Source of the DNA: Anaerolineae bacterium
GTDB lineage: Bacteria; Chloroflexota; Anaerolineae; Aggregatilineales; Aggregatilineaceae
Direction of reading: 5' to 3'
DNA: 64,000 nt
Assembly: GCA_016930015.1 (NCBI GenBank)
Contig: JAFGHR010000038.1
Location: 16,405-80,404 of the forward strand
The notes below the pieces were generated by a model, which had not been told where the DNA came from, made no database searches, and saw only the letters and a program-made list of their open reading frames with translations. Of the stretch, positions 1-10,416 are shown in pieces (position 1 is the first letter of the stretch; each line of letters begins with the position of its first letter). The translations under genes and the position numbers were made by a program.

Positions 1-1221
1 GCCGATTACGAGGTCTGCGCCGTCAGAGTAAACCCAGTGGCAGTCACCGACCAGTGATTCGGATGTCGGTGTTGTCGTTTCGCTGTAACCGCCGCTGTAT
101 ACCGCGCTGCTCATGCCCGGCGCAAGCTCGGCGGCGGTCGCCGGGTCGAACGTTTCGCCTTCGGTGATCGCACGTGTCAGACCGGGCACGGCGCCCAGGT
201 CATCAGCCGGAGCCGGGTCAGCCGGTGGAGCGGCGGCTTCCAGCCCGTCAAGTGGCACCGTAGTTTGCATACCGGGCCGCACCGTTACCGTTTTGTCGAA
301 CGCGGTAACAGCGATCTCGCCGTTTAACCCGCTGACCGACAGGTCGCCGTTTAACGCGGCTTGCAGGAACCCGGCGCTGGCGAATTCCAGTTCGACGCCG
401 TTGACCATCACGTGCGCGCGCTGTCCCGCCGGTGATTTTACAAGCAGGCCGTCCGGCGTATCATCACACTGGCCGGTATTGCCGCTTTCGAGCAAAAATG
501 CCTGCATCGGACGGGTATATGTCGCCCCGGCTTCGCCCGGCTCAACTTCCGACAGCGTGGTGATATCACAATTGACCGTGATCAGCGGCACATACACCCA
601 ACCCGGCGCACCGTCCAGATCGACTCTCAGCCAGTCACCCGCCGTGTTGCGTCCATTGGCGACCGCCGTGCTGCCGGCTTCGAGCACATCGACGACCCGG
701 TAATTGGTCCCCGGCCCGCTGCGCACGTTGATGTTATTGCCCTGGATGCTGATCTGGCACGTCGGCATAGCCGCCAGCGCCGGATCGACCGTGTTAGTGA
801 CTTCGGTGTCTCCAAACAACACAAACGTCATGGCTTGATCCCCGGCGTCGGGCAAATCCGCCTGGACCTTCATCATCGCCACGCCCCAGATGCCGGGTAA
901 CGGGTCGGCGGGTTTGGTGACCAGCGCTTGCAGGTCAACCAATGGGGCGATATCACCGTTTGTTTCGAACTGAATCCCGCTCACCCCCGGCTGGAACGTC
1001 GCGGTCACCAGCGTATGGCCGTAACACGCCTCGTTGAGCCCCATATCCGCGCAAAACGTCCCGATCGCGCTCAGCGCTTCATGAACCAACTGGTCACACG
1101 CATCCGACTGCGAGTGTACCGGCTGGGGCGGGGTACTCCCGGCGGCAGCAGCCAGCAGCACGACTCCGCACACCAGCCACACACGCAGCCAACGATATCG
1201 TGAAATGTGTCGTAACATCAT
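1..1221 (-). CDS. Secreted SH3b-domain protein, C-terminus cut off by window edge (partial)
   Basis: Absent from ORF track because no stop lies inside the window. Reverse-strand reading from ATG at 1221 gives MMLRHISRYRWLRVWLVCGVVLLAAAAG...DACDQLVHEALSAIGTFCADMGLNEACYGHTLV...NVRSGPGTNYRVVDVLEAGSTAVANGRNTAGDWLRVDLDGAPGWVYV; signal peptide plus SH3b motif; close paralog of the next gene. Confidence 0.85.
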   Translation of the reverse strand, partial: MMLRHISRYRWLRVWLVCGVVLLAAAAGSTPPQPVHSQSDACDQLVHEALSAIGTFCADMGLNEACYGHTLVTATFQPGVSGIQFETNGDIAPLVDLQALVTKPADPLPGIWGVAMMKVQADLPDAGDQAMTFVLFGDTEVTNTVDPALAAMPTCQISIQGNNINVRSGPGTNYRVVDVLEAGSTAVANGRNTAGDWLRVDLDGAPGWVYVPLITVNCDITTLSEVEPGEAGATYTRPMQAFLLESGNTGQCDDTPDGLLVKSPAGQRAHVMVNGVELEFASAGFLQAALNGDLSVSGLNGEIAVTAFDKTVTVRPGMQTTVPLDGLEAAAPPADPAPADDLGAVPGLTRAITEGETFDPATAAELAPGMSSAVYSGGYSETTTPTSESLVGDCHWVYSDGADLVIG

Positions 1222-1247
1222 GGTTCCCCCTGATACTCACTCAAATT

Positions 1248-2729
1248 CTACTTGGCGACACCTGTGCACACCGACGTCATTGTAATACCAGCACATTCTC
1301 CCGATGTCACCGTTGATGTTGATGTCCAATCGTATGTCGTGGGTGACGTGAAGGTCAGCGTTGGCTCCCAAACCGCTGTATCGTGCGAAATGGCTGCACT
1401 GTACGTCATACTACCCTGGTACTCGAAAGTATAGGATTCGCCTTCAACCCCATAGACAATACTCGATCCATCCTCGCTAAACGTGATGGTGACATCATAA
1501 ACCCCGACGTCACCCATCTGAACCGGATTACCCTGATGATCATTCCAATAACAATCATTGGTGACGACCAGATCAGTTATCGTACAGGTTTCGGTATAGT
1601 CACCGCTGGTGAAGCGGCTGACCGATGGCATGATGATCTCACCCGCCGTGCTGAAATCCAGCGGCTCACCGTACGCAACCGCACGCTGTAAGCCCGGCAC
1701 CGTCAGGAACTCGTCGATCACCTGCGGGTCTTCCGGTGGGCCGGACGCTTCCAACCCTTCCAGCGGGATGTCGGTCTTGAAACCTGGCTCCACGGTGACC
1801 GTTTTCCCGAATGCCGTTACCGCGATGCTGCCCTCGATCCCGCTGACCGTCAGCGCGTCGTCCGGCACCGCCGTCAGGAATCCCGCGCTGGCGAATTCCA
1901 TCTCGACCCCGTTGACCGATACGTGCGCCCGCTGCCCGCCCGGTGACTGGATCAACAGCCCGTCGGGCGCTTCGGCGCACGTGTCGTTTTCGCCGCTGCG
2001 CAGGGTGAATACCTGCATCGGGCGCACGACCGGCGCCGGTTCGGCCCCTTCTTCGATCACGGCCAGCGTATTGATATCACCGTCAACCGTCACCAGCGGC
2101 ACATACACCCAGCCCGGCCCGTCTTCCAGGTCAACCCGCAGCCAGTCGCCCGCCGCGTTACGTCCATTCGCTACCGCCGTACCACCTGATTCCAGCACGT
2201 TCACGATCCCGTAACTCGTGCCCGGTCCGCTGCGCACGTTGATTCCGCCGCCTGCATTCGTGATCGTGCACGTCGGCAGGCTGGCCTGTTCGGGATCGAC
2301 CCCGTTGGTAACTTCGGTATCACCGAACAGCACAAACGTCAAAGCCTGGTCCCCGGTGTCGGGCAGATCGGCCTGGACCTTTAGCATCGCCACGCCCCAC
2401 GTCCCCGCTTCCGGATCGGCGGGCCTGGTGACCAGCGCTTGCAGGTCCAGCAAGGGGGCAATATCGCCGCTTTTCTCAAAACTGACCCCCGCCGCGCCGT
2501 CCTGAAATGTGGCGGCAACCAGCGTATGCCCGTAACACGCCTCGTTGCGTCCCATCATGGCGCACGACGTGCCGATAACGTCCACTGCCTGCGTTACCAG
2601 CGTTGTGCACGCATCCGATTGTGATCGTGCCGTATCCAGCCCACCAACACCGGCCATCCCGCCTAACACGAGTACTGCCATCAAAACCACCGTGCCCACT
2701 CGCAAAACCATACGTGATCGTTTTTTCAT
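1248..2729 (-). CDS. Secreted SH3b-domain protein (tandem paralog)
   Basis: ORF 1248..2918; the likely start is the internal ATG at 2729 (MKKRSRMVLRVGTVVLMAVLVLGG signal peptide). NVRSGPGTSYGIVNVLESGGTAVANGRNAAGDWLRV SH3b motif. Confidence 0.85.
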   Translation of the reverse strand: MKKRSRMVLRVGTVVLMAVLVLGGMAGVGGLDTARSQSDACTTLVTQAVDVIGTSCAMMGRNEACYGHTLVAATFQDGAAGVSFEKSGDIAPLLDLQALVTRPADPEAGTWGVAMLKVQADLPDTGDQALTFVLFGDTEVTNGVDPEQASLPTCTITNAGGGINVRSGPGTSYGIVNVLESGGTAVANGRNAAGDWLRVDLEDGPGWVYVPLVTVDGDINTLAVIEEGAEPAPVVRPMQVFTLRSGENDTCAEAPDGLLIQSPGGQRAHVSVNGVEMEFASAGFLTAVPDDALTVSGIEGSIAVTAFGKTVTVEPGFKTDIPLEGLEASGPPEDPQVIDEFLTVPGLQRAVAYGEPLDFSTAGEIIMPSVSRFTSGDYTETCTITDLVVTNDCYWNDHQGNPVQMGDVGVYDVTITFSEDGSSIVYGVEGESYTFEYQGSMTYSAAISHDTAVWEPTLTFTSPTTYDWTSTSTVTSGECAGITMTSVCTGVAK

Positions 2730-3072
2730 CTCGATTATGCTCCTAATTTTTGACGGTTTGTTATCTTTGACATGACCCGTTTGGGAACCAATCGCACAGC
2801 CAACGCAGTCGCACCGTGTACGCGGTGGGTGATAACGATGGTGCACATGCACAAAAGGTAGTTTTGCTCCGCGTCGCCAGTATCCGCTCAGGACTGCACG
2901 ACATTGCCCACCTTTCATTATAGGCGATTAACCGGCATCTCTCATCAAATTATGACACTTTTCACAAATTACCAGGCCGATTCGCCGTACTTTTCCCTGA
3001 TTCGAGGTATGGTTATAATCAGCGTATAGGTTAGTCCAACCCACCGGCCACTACTATCCAGCGAGAAACCAT

Positions 3073-6000
3073 ATGCTCTCAGCGGACCCACTCCTGAACC
3101 AGACATTAGGCGGGTGTGCCATCCTTGAACAGATCGGCGAGGGGGGCATGGCGACCGTGTACCGTGCCCAACGCGAATCCGACGAAGGGATCGTAGCCGT
3201 CAAAATCATCGCGCCCAAGCTGGCCAATGCCGCCGATTTTGCTGCCCGTTTCCGCCGTGAAGCGCGGTTGATGGCCTCGTTGGACCACCCGCACATCCTG
3301 CCGGTTTATGACTATGGCACGCAAGATAACCTGATCTATCTGGTCATGCGCCTGTTAGAAGGCGGGGCGCTGAACAAACACATCGCGGAACGGGCGTTTC
3401 CGCTCGAAGATGCCGTTCGTATTGTTGACCAGATCGCGGCGGCGCTGGATTACGCCCACGCACGCGGTATTATTCACCGTGACCTCAAGCCCGCTAACGT
3501 GCTCATGGACGCGGACGGCAACACCTATCTGACCGACTTTGGTATTGCCAAGTGGACCGAAGAAACAACCGGCCTGACGATGACCGGCATGTTGATGGGC
3601 ACGCCCGGTTACATGGCCCCGGAACAGTGGCGCACCGAACCGGTTGATCCACGCACGGACGTGTACGCGCTCGGCGTTATGGTCTTTGAAATGCTCAGCG
3701 GCAAAATGCCGTTTGACGCCGAAACCCCGTTCAGCCTGATGTACCGGCACCTGGACGAGCCGCCACCTGCTGTAACAAAAGTAAATGCCCGCCTGCCCAA
3801 AGGAGTCGATCGTGTGATCCGCCGGGCGATGGCCAAAATCCCGGACCGGCGCTACCCGTCGGCGGGAGCATTGGCGCTGTCGTTCCGTGAAACACTCGAC
3901 GAACCGGTATCGTTTACCTCGGCGTGGCCCACGCTTGACGACCAAACGGCCCCGCACATGGCAGCCGACACACGCCGCGCCATCAGCCGCGATGATACGC
4001 AGTTAGACGATACGTTTATCCAGCCCGGCACCGAAGAGCGTGAGGATACGTTTGTTCTGGAACGTGCCCCGGACGATGGCGGCACGATCCCGCCTGCTCG
4101 CGATGAGGACACGTATTACACCGAGGTTGGATTGGAGCGCGAAACGTACAACGCGATCGACGTGGGCGCCCGCACGCTGTTATCACGCGCCAGGGAAATC
4201 ATGCGCGAATCCGAGGGCGAAACCGCCGTGCTGGCCGGTGCGGTAGCGCACTATGTCGAAGACCTCCGCGAGCAGGCCAAAACCCGCCCCGCCGCCGAAC
4301 AGAGTCCGTACAAAGCGCTTGAATCCTACGATATCAGCGATAACCGCCTGTTCTACGGGCGCGAACAAGCTGTTGACGCGCTGCTGGCGCGTTCGCCTTT
4401 CCACCGGTTTACCGTGCTGCACGCCGAAAGCGGCGCCGGTAAGACCTCGTTGATCCGCGCCGGGGTGATGCCCCGCTTGCTGGCAGGCGGATTTTTGCCG
4501 CTGTATATCGCGGTGCGGCGCCGTCCTCCGCACGAGGCGATCAAGCGCATGCTGCTGCCCGATCCAACCACTGCGCCAGCGTTAACCGGCGCATCGCTGC
4601 ACGCGTACCTGAAACACATATCAGAAGCGACCGGCCCCAACCGTGAAATTTTCATTTTTATCGATCAATTTGAAACGTTCCTGACTGACGTGTTCACCGA
4701 TGAGCAGCGGTCCGAGTTCATCAGCGAGATCGCGGAATGCCTGGATGATCAACTGCTGCCGGTGCGGATCACGCTCGCCATGCGCACGGAATACTTCGGC
4801 CTGCTCGCCAGTTTCCAGCCGCACATCCCGCAGCCGTTCGCCCATGAATTTCTGCTGCGCTCGCTGTCGTTCGACGAAGCCCGGCGGGCCATGATCCTGC
4901 CCGTGCGTAACCAGGGCTACAATTACGACCCCGACGTGTCGGATATCATCCTTCAGGACCTGACCAACGACCGGGGCGAGATCGCGCCGCCGCAGCTTCA
5001 GCTTGTCGGCAGTGCGATGATCGACGCGCTGCCACCGGACCGGACCACCGTCACCCAGCAGGATTATATCGAGGCGGGCGGCGCGGCGGGCGTGTTACGC
5101 AGTTACCTGGAACGCCTGCTGGCCAATCTACCCGCCGCTACGCGCCGCCTGGCACAGGTCGTGATCGAGAGCCTGGTACGCGAAGACCAGACGCGCGACG
5201 TGCGCACGGCGGACAGTCTCCGCGCTGAGCTTGAAGTGCTCAACATTCCACCGGATCGCCTGGACGATGTTTTACACGCCCTGCGCGAAAACCACGTGTT
5301 ACGCGCCGTCGAAACGGACGAGGGCCTCGCGTATGAACTGGTACACGATTACCTGGCGATGCAAATTCAGCTTGATCCCCAGACGGCGGCCCGCAAAGCC
5401 GCCCAGGAACTGCTCGACCGGCGCGTGCGTGACTACGAACGTTACCAATCGCTGCTCACACGCCAGGAGATCGACGTGATCACCGCGCAGCGTGATCAAC
5501 TGCGCCTGAACGACACCGCCCACACCTTGATCACACGCAGCCAGGCCGTACAGCGCCGCCAGCGCCGGATCGCAATCGCGCTCAGCACGGCGGCAGTGCT
5601 GGGTTTGATCGGCGCCCTGGTGATCGGGTTGTTCGCTGCCGCACGCGAAAGCCAGAACCGGCAGGACCGGCTCAACAACGCCCAGACCGCCGAAGCACGC
5701 GTCAAGACGGAACGTGATACGGCGATGACTACCGAATCGCGCATGCTGGCCGATTTGGCGACTCAACAGCTTGGCATTGACCCGGTCGCCAGCCTGAATC
5801 TGGGCGTTCAGGCGCTGACTCCGCGTGACCGGCCCTACGTGCCGGAAGCCGAACTGGCCCTGAGTCAGGCGGTGCAGGCGTCCACCGAACGCGTGTATAT
5901 GCCCAGCGGCGGGCGCGTCTATGGGGCGGCGTGGAATACCACTAGCACGCGCGTGCTTTCGTGGAGCGCCGATCACACCGCGCGGGTATGGGATGCGGAA

Positions 6001-8220
6001 ACCGGCGATGAACTGCTGCGCCTGGACGATCACACCAGCGCCGTGATCACAGCCGCGTGGTCACCCGGTGAAACGCGCATTTTGACCGGTGACTACGACG
6101 GCGCCGCGCGGGTGTATGACGCCCAAACCGGCGCGCTGGTCGCCACCCTGGACGGGCACACCGATCATTTGGTGGGGGCGAGTTGGGATTCAGCCGGGAA
6201 GCGCGTGCTCACGTGGAGCGATGACGGTACGGCGCGCATTTGGAATGTATCCGGGGAAACACCGCCCACGGAATCCGTGATTGTGCTGGAAGGACACACC
6301 GCCGGGATCACGTTTGCGGCGTGGAGTCCCGACGACACACGTATACTGACGGCGGGCGCCGATTTTGACGTGCGCGCGTGGGATAGCAAAACCGGCGCAG
6401 AAATCGCGCTGCTGCGCGGCCATGTGAACCGGCTGCAAGGCGCGGCCTGGAACGCTGACGGCACGCAGATCGTCACGTATGGTGACGATATGTCGGCGCG
6501 GGTGTGGGATGCGGCTGCTGGCGATGTCCTGCTCACGCTGGAAGGCCATACCGACCGTGTGACGGCGGCGGTGTGGAGTCCCGACGAATCGCTGATCGCG
6601 ACGACCGGCTTTGATGGGATCGCTATCGTCTGGGACGCGGAAACCGGCGAGGAACGCGCCCGGCTGGCGGCTAACACTGTGCTCGATGGGGTAACCTGGG
6701 ACACGGCAGGCGCGCGCCTGCTGACTTTCGGTGAGCCGGACGGAGTCGGGATATGGAATGCTGATACCGGCGCGTTGATTTCCCTGCTGGGCGGTCACAC
6801 GGACACCGTGCTCGGCGCAGCGTGGAACACGGATGAAACGCTGATCCTGACGTGGAGCGAAGACGGTACCGCCCGCGTATGGGATACGACCGGTCCGGCA
6901 GCGCAGGAAATCGCGCAGTTCGTCGGCCACAACGACCGGCTCACCGGCGCGGCCTGGGATCGTGACGAAAACCGCATCTTGACCAGCGGCGCGGATGGAT
7001 CGGCGCGCATCTGGGCCGTGTTTGACGGCGGAATCCCGGCGGGGAACGGTGAAGAACAGCGTTTTGTTGTTAATCCCGCCGATCCGGCTGCGGGCGGGCA
7101 CGTATTTGACGCCGTGTGGTCAGCCGGTGAATCACAGGTCGTTACCGCCCACCAGGACGGTACGATCCGCGTGTGGGATGCCGCCACGGGCGAACAGCTC
7201 CGGCAGTTGGATGGGCACACCGACCAGGTTGAGCGCTTAGCGTGGTCACCGGACGGCACCCGCCTGTTATCCGCGAGCGTTGACGGCACGGCGCGCCTCT
7301 GGGATATGCAGACCGGCGGCGCGCTGGCGATCCTGGATCACGCGGCCCCGGTGATCTGGATCGCGTGGAACACCGGCGGCACACGTATCCTGACCGGCAG
7401 CGAAGATACAACGGCGGCGCTGTGGGATGCCGCTACCGGCGCGATGTTGCAGCGCTTCGAGGGGCACAGCGGCACGATTGCCAGCGCGGCCTGGAATGCT
7501 GACGAAACGCGCATTCTCACGGCCAGCAACGATGGTACACTCCGGCTGTGGGACGCCGCATCGGGTGACACGCTGAACACGATCACGGTATCCGACCTGC
7601 CGCTGTTGGGCGGCGTGTGGAGCGCTGACGAAACGCGGGCGCTGGTGTGGGGCTTCGACGGCATGGCGCACGTGATCGATCTCACGACCGGCGACACACT
7701 GGTGAGTCTGCAAGGACACACGGATTGGGTGGTCCGGGCGCTGTGGAACGCTGATGAGAGCCGGGTGCTGACCGTCAGCAGCGATACCACCGCGCGCCTG
7801 TGGGACAGCGCGACCGGGACGGAAATCCAGCGGTTCGAAGGGCACACCGACAGCGTGATCGGCGCGGCGTGGGACGCGGCTGAGACTCGCATCCTGACGT
7901 GGAGCGTAGACGGGTCGGCGCGCGTGTGGGATGTGGACTCCGGTCAGGATGTGCTGCGGCTGCAAGGGCACGCCGGGCGAATCTGGTCGGCGGCCTGGGA
8001 CACCGGTCACACGCGGATTCTGACGGCCAGCGATGACGGCACGGCGCGTATCTGGACCGCCTGGCCCGATCTCGACAGCCTGCTCCATGCCGCCAGTGAG
8101 TTGATCACCCGCCCGCTGAGTGATGATCAACGTGAGCAGTTTTTCCTGCCTCAAACGGAAACACCCCCAACCCCGACCAGTCCTCCACCTACGGCGTCCC
8201 CGGCATCAGTATTATCCTGA
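3073..8220 (+). CDS. Ser/Thr protein kinase - nSTAND NTPase - TM - WD40 repeat protein
   Basis: HRDLKPANVLMD and DFG kinase motifs; Walker A AESGAGKTS and Walker B-like IFIFIDQFE; TM segment IAIALSTAAVLGLIGALVIGLFAA; about 17 WD40-like units by eye (GHTxxVxxAxWxxxxTRILTxSxDGTARVWD). Confidence 0.95.
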   Translation: MLSADPLLNQTLGGCAILEQIGEGGMATVYRAQRESDEGIVAVKIIAPKLANAADFAARFRREARLMASLDHPHILPVYDYGTQDNLIYLVMRLLEGGALNKHIAERAFPLEDAVRIVDQIAAALDYAHARGIIHRDLKPANVLMDADGNTYLTDFGIAKWTEETTGLTMTGMLMGTPGYMAPEQWRTEPVDPRTDVYALGVMVFEMLSGKMPFDAETPFSLMYRHLDEPPPAVTKVNARLPKGVDRVIRRAMAKIPDRRYPSAGALALSFRETLDEPVSFTSAWPTLDDQTAPHMAADTRRAISRDDTQLDDTFIQPGTEEREDTFVLERAPDDGGTIPPARDEDTYYTEVGLERETYNAIDVGARTLLSRAREIMRESEGETAVLAGAVAHYVEDLREQAKTRPAAEQSPYKALESYDISDNRLFYGREQAVDALLARSPFHRFTVLHAESGAGKTSLIRAGVMPRLLAGGFLPLYIAVRRRPPHEAIKRMLLPDPTTAPALTGASLHAYLKHISEATGPNREIFIFIDQFETFLTDVFTDEQRSEFISEIAECLDDQLLPVRITLAMRTEYFGLLASFQPHIPQPFAHEFLLRSLSFDEARRAMILPVRNQGYNYDPDVSDIILQDLTNDRGEIAPPQLQLVGSAMIDALPPDRTTVTQQDYIEAGGAAGVLRSYLERLLANLPAATRRLAQVVIESLVREDQTRDVRTADSLRAELEVLNIPPDRLDDVLHALRENHVLRAVETDEGLAYELVHDYLAMQIQLDPQTAARKAAQELLDRRVRDYERYQSLLTRQEIDVITAQRDQLRLNDTAHTLITRSQAVQRRQRRIAIALSTAAVLGLIGALVIGLFAAARESQNRQDRLNNAQTAEARVKTERDTAMTTESRMLADLATQQLGIDPVASLNLGVQALTPRDRPYVPEAELALSQAVQASTERVYMPSGGRVYGAAWNTTSTRVLSWSADHTARVWDAETGDELLRLDDHTSAVITAAWSPGETRILTGDYDGAARVYDAQTGALVATLDGHTDHLVGASWDSAGKRVLTWSDDGTARIWNVSGETPPTESVIVLEGHTAGITFAAWSPDDTRILTAGADFDVRAWDSKTGAEIALLRGHVNRLQGAAWNADGTQIVTYGDDMSARVWDAAAGDVLLTLEGHTDRVTAAVWSPDESLIATTGFDGIAIVWDAETGEERARLAANTVLDGVTWDTAGARLLTFGEPDGVGIWNADTGALISLLGGHTDTVLGAAWNTDETLILTWSEDGTARVWDTTGPAAQEIAQFVGHNDRLTGAAWDRDENRILTSGADGSARIWAVFDGGIPAGNGEEQRFVVNPADPAAGGHVFDAVWSAGESQVVTAHQDGTIRVWDAATGEQLRQLDGHTDQVERLAWSPDGTRLLSASVDGTARLWDMQTGGALAILDHAAPVIWIAWNTGGTRILTGSEDTTAALWDAATGAMLQRFEGHSGTIASAAWNADETRILTASNDGTLRLWDAASGDTLNTITVSDLPLLGGVWSADETRALVWGFDGMAHVIDLTTGDTLVSLQGHTDWVVRALWNADESRVLTVSSDTTARLWDSATGTEIQRFEGHTDSVIGAAWDAAETRILTWSVDGSARVWDVDSGQDVLRLQGHAGRIWSAAWDTGHTRILTASDDGTARIWTAWPDLDSLLHAASELITRPLSDDQREQFFLPQTETPPTPTSPPPTASPASVLS

Positions 8221-8292
8221 TGTTGTGAAAAACCGCTGCGAGTTTTGGGCAAAATCTGCACGAGGGTATAAGCTTGCCGGATTGTATCTTGC

Positions 8293-9531
8293 GTGCATCA
8301 CCGGGATAATTACATGGCTGCTTCAGCAACACGGCGAACGCGCCCCGACGGGCTGTTGTTCATCGCTTTTTACGCGTTTATTGTTATTGGTATGCCTGGC
8401 GGGCTGCTCAATATCGCGTGGACCTACATTCAAGAGTCATTTGATATGCCGCTTGATGCACTGGGCATCCTGCTGACAGCGAGCATGACCGGCAATCTGA
8501 CCGTGGCCTTTGCCAGCGGACGCCTCATCAGCCGGTTTGGGGCGGGTACGTTTCTGCTGGCCGGAAGCCTGTGCGGTGGCGTGGGGGCAGCCGGGTTTGC
8601 GCTGTCACCGGCCTGGATTACGCTGCTGCTCGCTGCGTTTTTAAGCGGCATGGGTTCCGGGAGCATTGATACGGGGATCAATACGTTTGTTTCGTCACGG
8701 TACAGCACCAGCCATCTCAACTGGGTGCATGCGTGCTTCGGTGTCGGGCTGACGATTGGGCCGCCCATCGTCACGTTTACGGTGATCAACCTGGAGCAAA
8801 GCTGGCGCTGGAGTTACGCGGTGATTGTCGCGGCGCAACTGGCGCTGGGAACGCTGCTTTTTTTGACGCGCGCCCGCTGGAATGCCGTGGATTTTGCTGA
8901 CGATGACACCGTATCGTCGCGCTTCGGTGCGCGGGCGCGCGAAACACTCGCTATTCCGGTCGTGTTATTAGGCGTTTTGCTGTTTGCGATCTACGGCGGT
9001 GTGGAAATGGGTGTCGGCCAGTTATCCAACACCCTGCTGGTTGACAGCCGGGGCGTGAGCCAGCAAAATGCCGGTTTCTGGATCAGCGTGTATTGGGGGA
9101 GTTTCACAGTCGGGCGCTTTGTCATCGGTGCCATTGCCGACCGCATCAACAGCCGCGTGCTGCTGCGTACCAGTATACTGGGGGTAGTGCTGGGTACGAT
9201 TTTGCTGGCATTGAACATCACAAACAGTATGAGTGTGCTCGCGCTGGCCTTGATCGGTGTGGCCCAGGCGCCGATGTTCGCCACGTTGATCGCTGAAACG
9301 CCCGACCGGGTCGGCAGGCGTCACACGGCTAACACGGTTGGTTTTCAGGTCGGCGCGGCAGGGCTGGGCGGAGCACTTCTGCCGGGGCTGGCCGGTATCC
9401 TGGGGGCAAACATCGATCTGGAAGCCATCGCCATTTTCTTTGTTTTCAATGCGATCGCTATACTGGCGATTTACGAAATCATGCTCCACCGCGAGGATCA
9501 AGCCGCAGCCGTACCTGCCGCTGCCGACTAG
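8293..9531 (+). CDS. MFS transporter
   Basis: 412 aa, about 12 hydrophobic segments, MFS-like GRFVIGAIADRINSR loop. Confidence 0.85.
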   Translation: MHHRDNYMAASATRRTRPDGLLFIAFYAFIVIGMPGGLLNIAWTYIQESFDMPLDALGILLTASMTGNLTVAFASGRLISRFGAGTFLLAGSLCGGVGAAGFALSPAWITLLLAAFLSGMGSGSIDTGINTFVSSRYSTSHLNWVHACFGVGLTIGPPIVTFTVINLEQSWRWSYAVIVAAQLALGTLLFLTRARWNAVDFADDDTVSSRFGARARETLAIPVVLLGVLLFAIYGGVEMGVGQLSNTLLVDSRGVSQQNAGFWISVYWGSFTVGRFVIGAIADRINSRVLLRTSILGVVLGTILLALNITNSMSVLALALIGVAQAPMFATLIAETPDRVGRRHTANTVGFQVGAAGLGGALLPGLAGILGANIDLEAIAIFFVFNAIAILAIYEIMLHREDQAAAVPAAAD

Positions 9532-9640
9532 CCAAATAGTTGCAACAAACCGCCGGGCTGAGTGATCATATTCAACCCGGCGTGCCCCATCGTACATCAG
9601 AGTCACCTAACCGTGGGGTCCCTGTTGGTGTTATTCGTTT

Positions 9641-10051
9641 TCAGACAGAGCCGTTCTTATCCACAAATTCAAACGCGATGCCTTCGAACGCCTTGATCGT
9701 TTCGTGGACCGGGCAGTGCAGGGCCGCACGCTTCACGGCTGTACCACGCTTGCCAACCTCACCGTTGGGGAGTTCGACATGCGCTTTGATGTTCACCAGG
9801 CGAGTGGGGTCGCTCACCTTTTCAAACGAAACCGAGACGGTCATACCCTCGGTATTGATGCCATGTTCATTACAATACGAAGCCGCGAACGCCCCAATAC
9901 ACGAACTGAGTGACGCGATAAACACCTGGGGTGGGGTAACGCCGCGATTACTGCCGCCCATGCTCTCCGGAACATCAATTGTCAAAGTATGACCATTTAT
10001 TGTGGTCTCGAACAACATATCACCTTTGTAAACAGTCTTGATCTCTGCCAT
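9641..10051 (-). CDS. OsmC family protein
   Basis: MAEIKTVYKGDMLFETTINGHTLTIDVPESMGGSNRGVTPPQVFIASLSSCIGAFAASYC...; OsmC-like Cys (SSCIG) and second Cys (ALHCPVHETIK). Start ATG chosen at 10051. Confidence 0.85.
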   Translation of the reverse strand: MAEIKTVYKGDMLFETTINGHTLTIDVPESMGGSNRGVTPPQVFIASLSSCIGAFAASYCNEHGINTEGMTVSVSFEKVSDPTRLVNIKAHVELPNGEVGKRGTAVKRAALHCPVHETIKAFEGIAFEFVDKNGSV

Positions 10052-10334
10052 CAGGCAATCTCCTGGTTGTTGGTATGTATGGTATTCCACTGCATGACAC
10101 AAGCCTAATGTGCATGGCGTACTATAAAAAGTGACATCCGTACTTTCCTTTGTGGTATTTTCACACGATATAACATTCGGCTTATGGATAGAAGTGGGAG
10201 CATTTTATGCCTGAAATTAAGGCACGGTTAAGCACGCATACACGATCTGATCGGCTGCACCATCAGCAAACCCGATCCAGATTGTGCTGCATCGTCGATT
10301 AGCGGTATAGGGAAACGTTCGGCTGTAAGAGGAT

Positions 10335-10366
10335 ACTCCGGAGTCTACCATGGTAGACTCCGGAGT
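10335..10366. repeat. Perfect 32-bp palindrome ACTCCGGAGTCTACCATGGTAGACTCCGGAGT
   Basis: Sequence equals its own reverse complement over all 32 bases; lies ~50 bp past the stop of the minus-strand gene ending at 10417; no T tract on either side. Confidence 0.95.
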
Positions 10367-10416
10367 GTGTTGAGCGGGCTATTCTCGAAAATAATGTTCG
10401 GGCTTATCCAGGCCGT

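Noticed and set aside
1248-2918. Upstream-extended start (556 aa) of the second SH3 protein
   Set aside because: The extension is not hydrophobic/signal-like, while the internal Met at 2729 starts a canonical signal peptide.
5299-8154. Several long antisense ORFs (244, 303, 295 aa) opposite the WD40 gene
   Set aside because: Produced by the high-GC, repeat-biased codons of the real + strand gene; repeated RVPGRxxxPV patterns mirror the WD40 repeats.
3073-8220. Calling the kinase-STAND-WD40 gene an anti-phage defence gene
   Set aside because: Architecture is only loosely similar to Avs/NLR-like systems; no neighbouring defence genes; kept as a signalling protein.
9551-9582. CGCCGGG...CCCGGCG inverted repeat between convergent MFS and OsmC genes as a terminator
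   Set aside because: Pairing is real but the loop is long and there is no T tract; too weak to call as a terminator.
9540-9992. 150-aa + ORF opposite OsmC
   Set aside because: Antisense of a well-supported OsmC gene.
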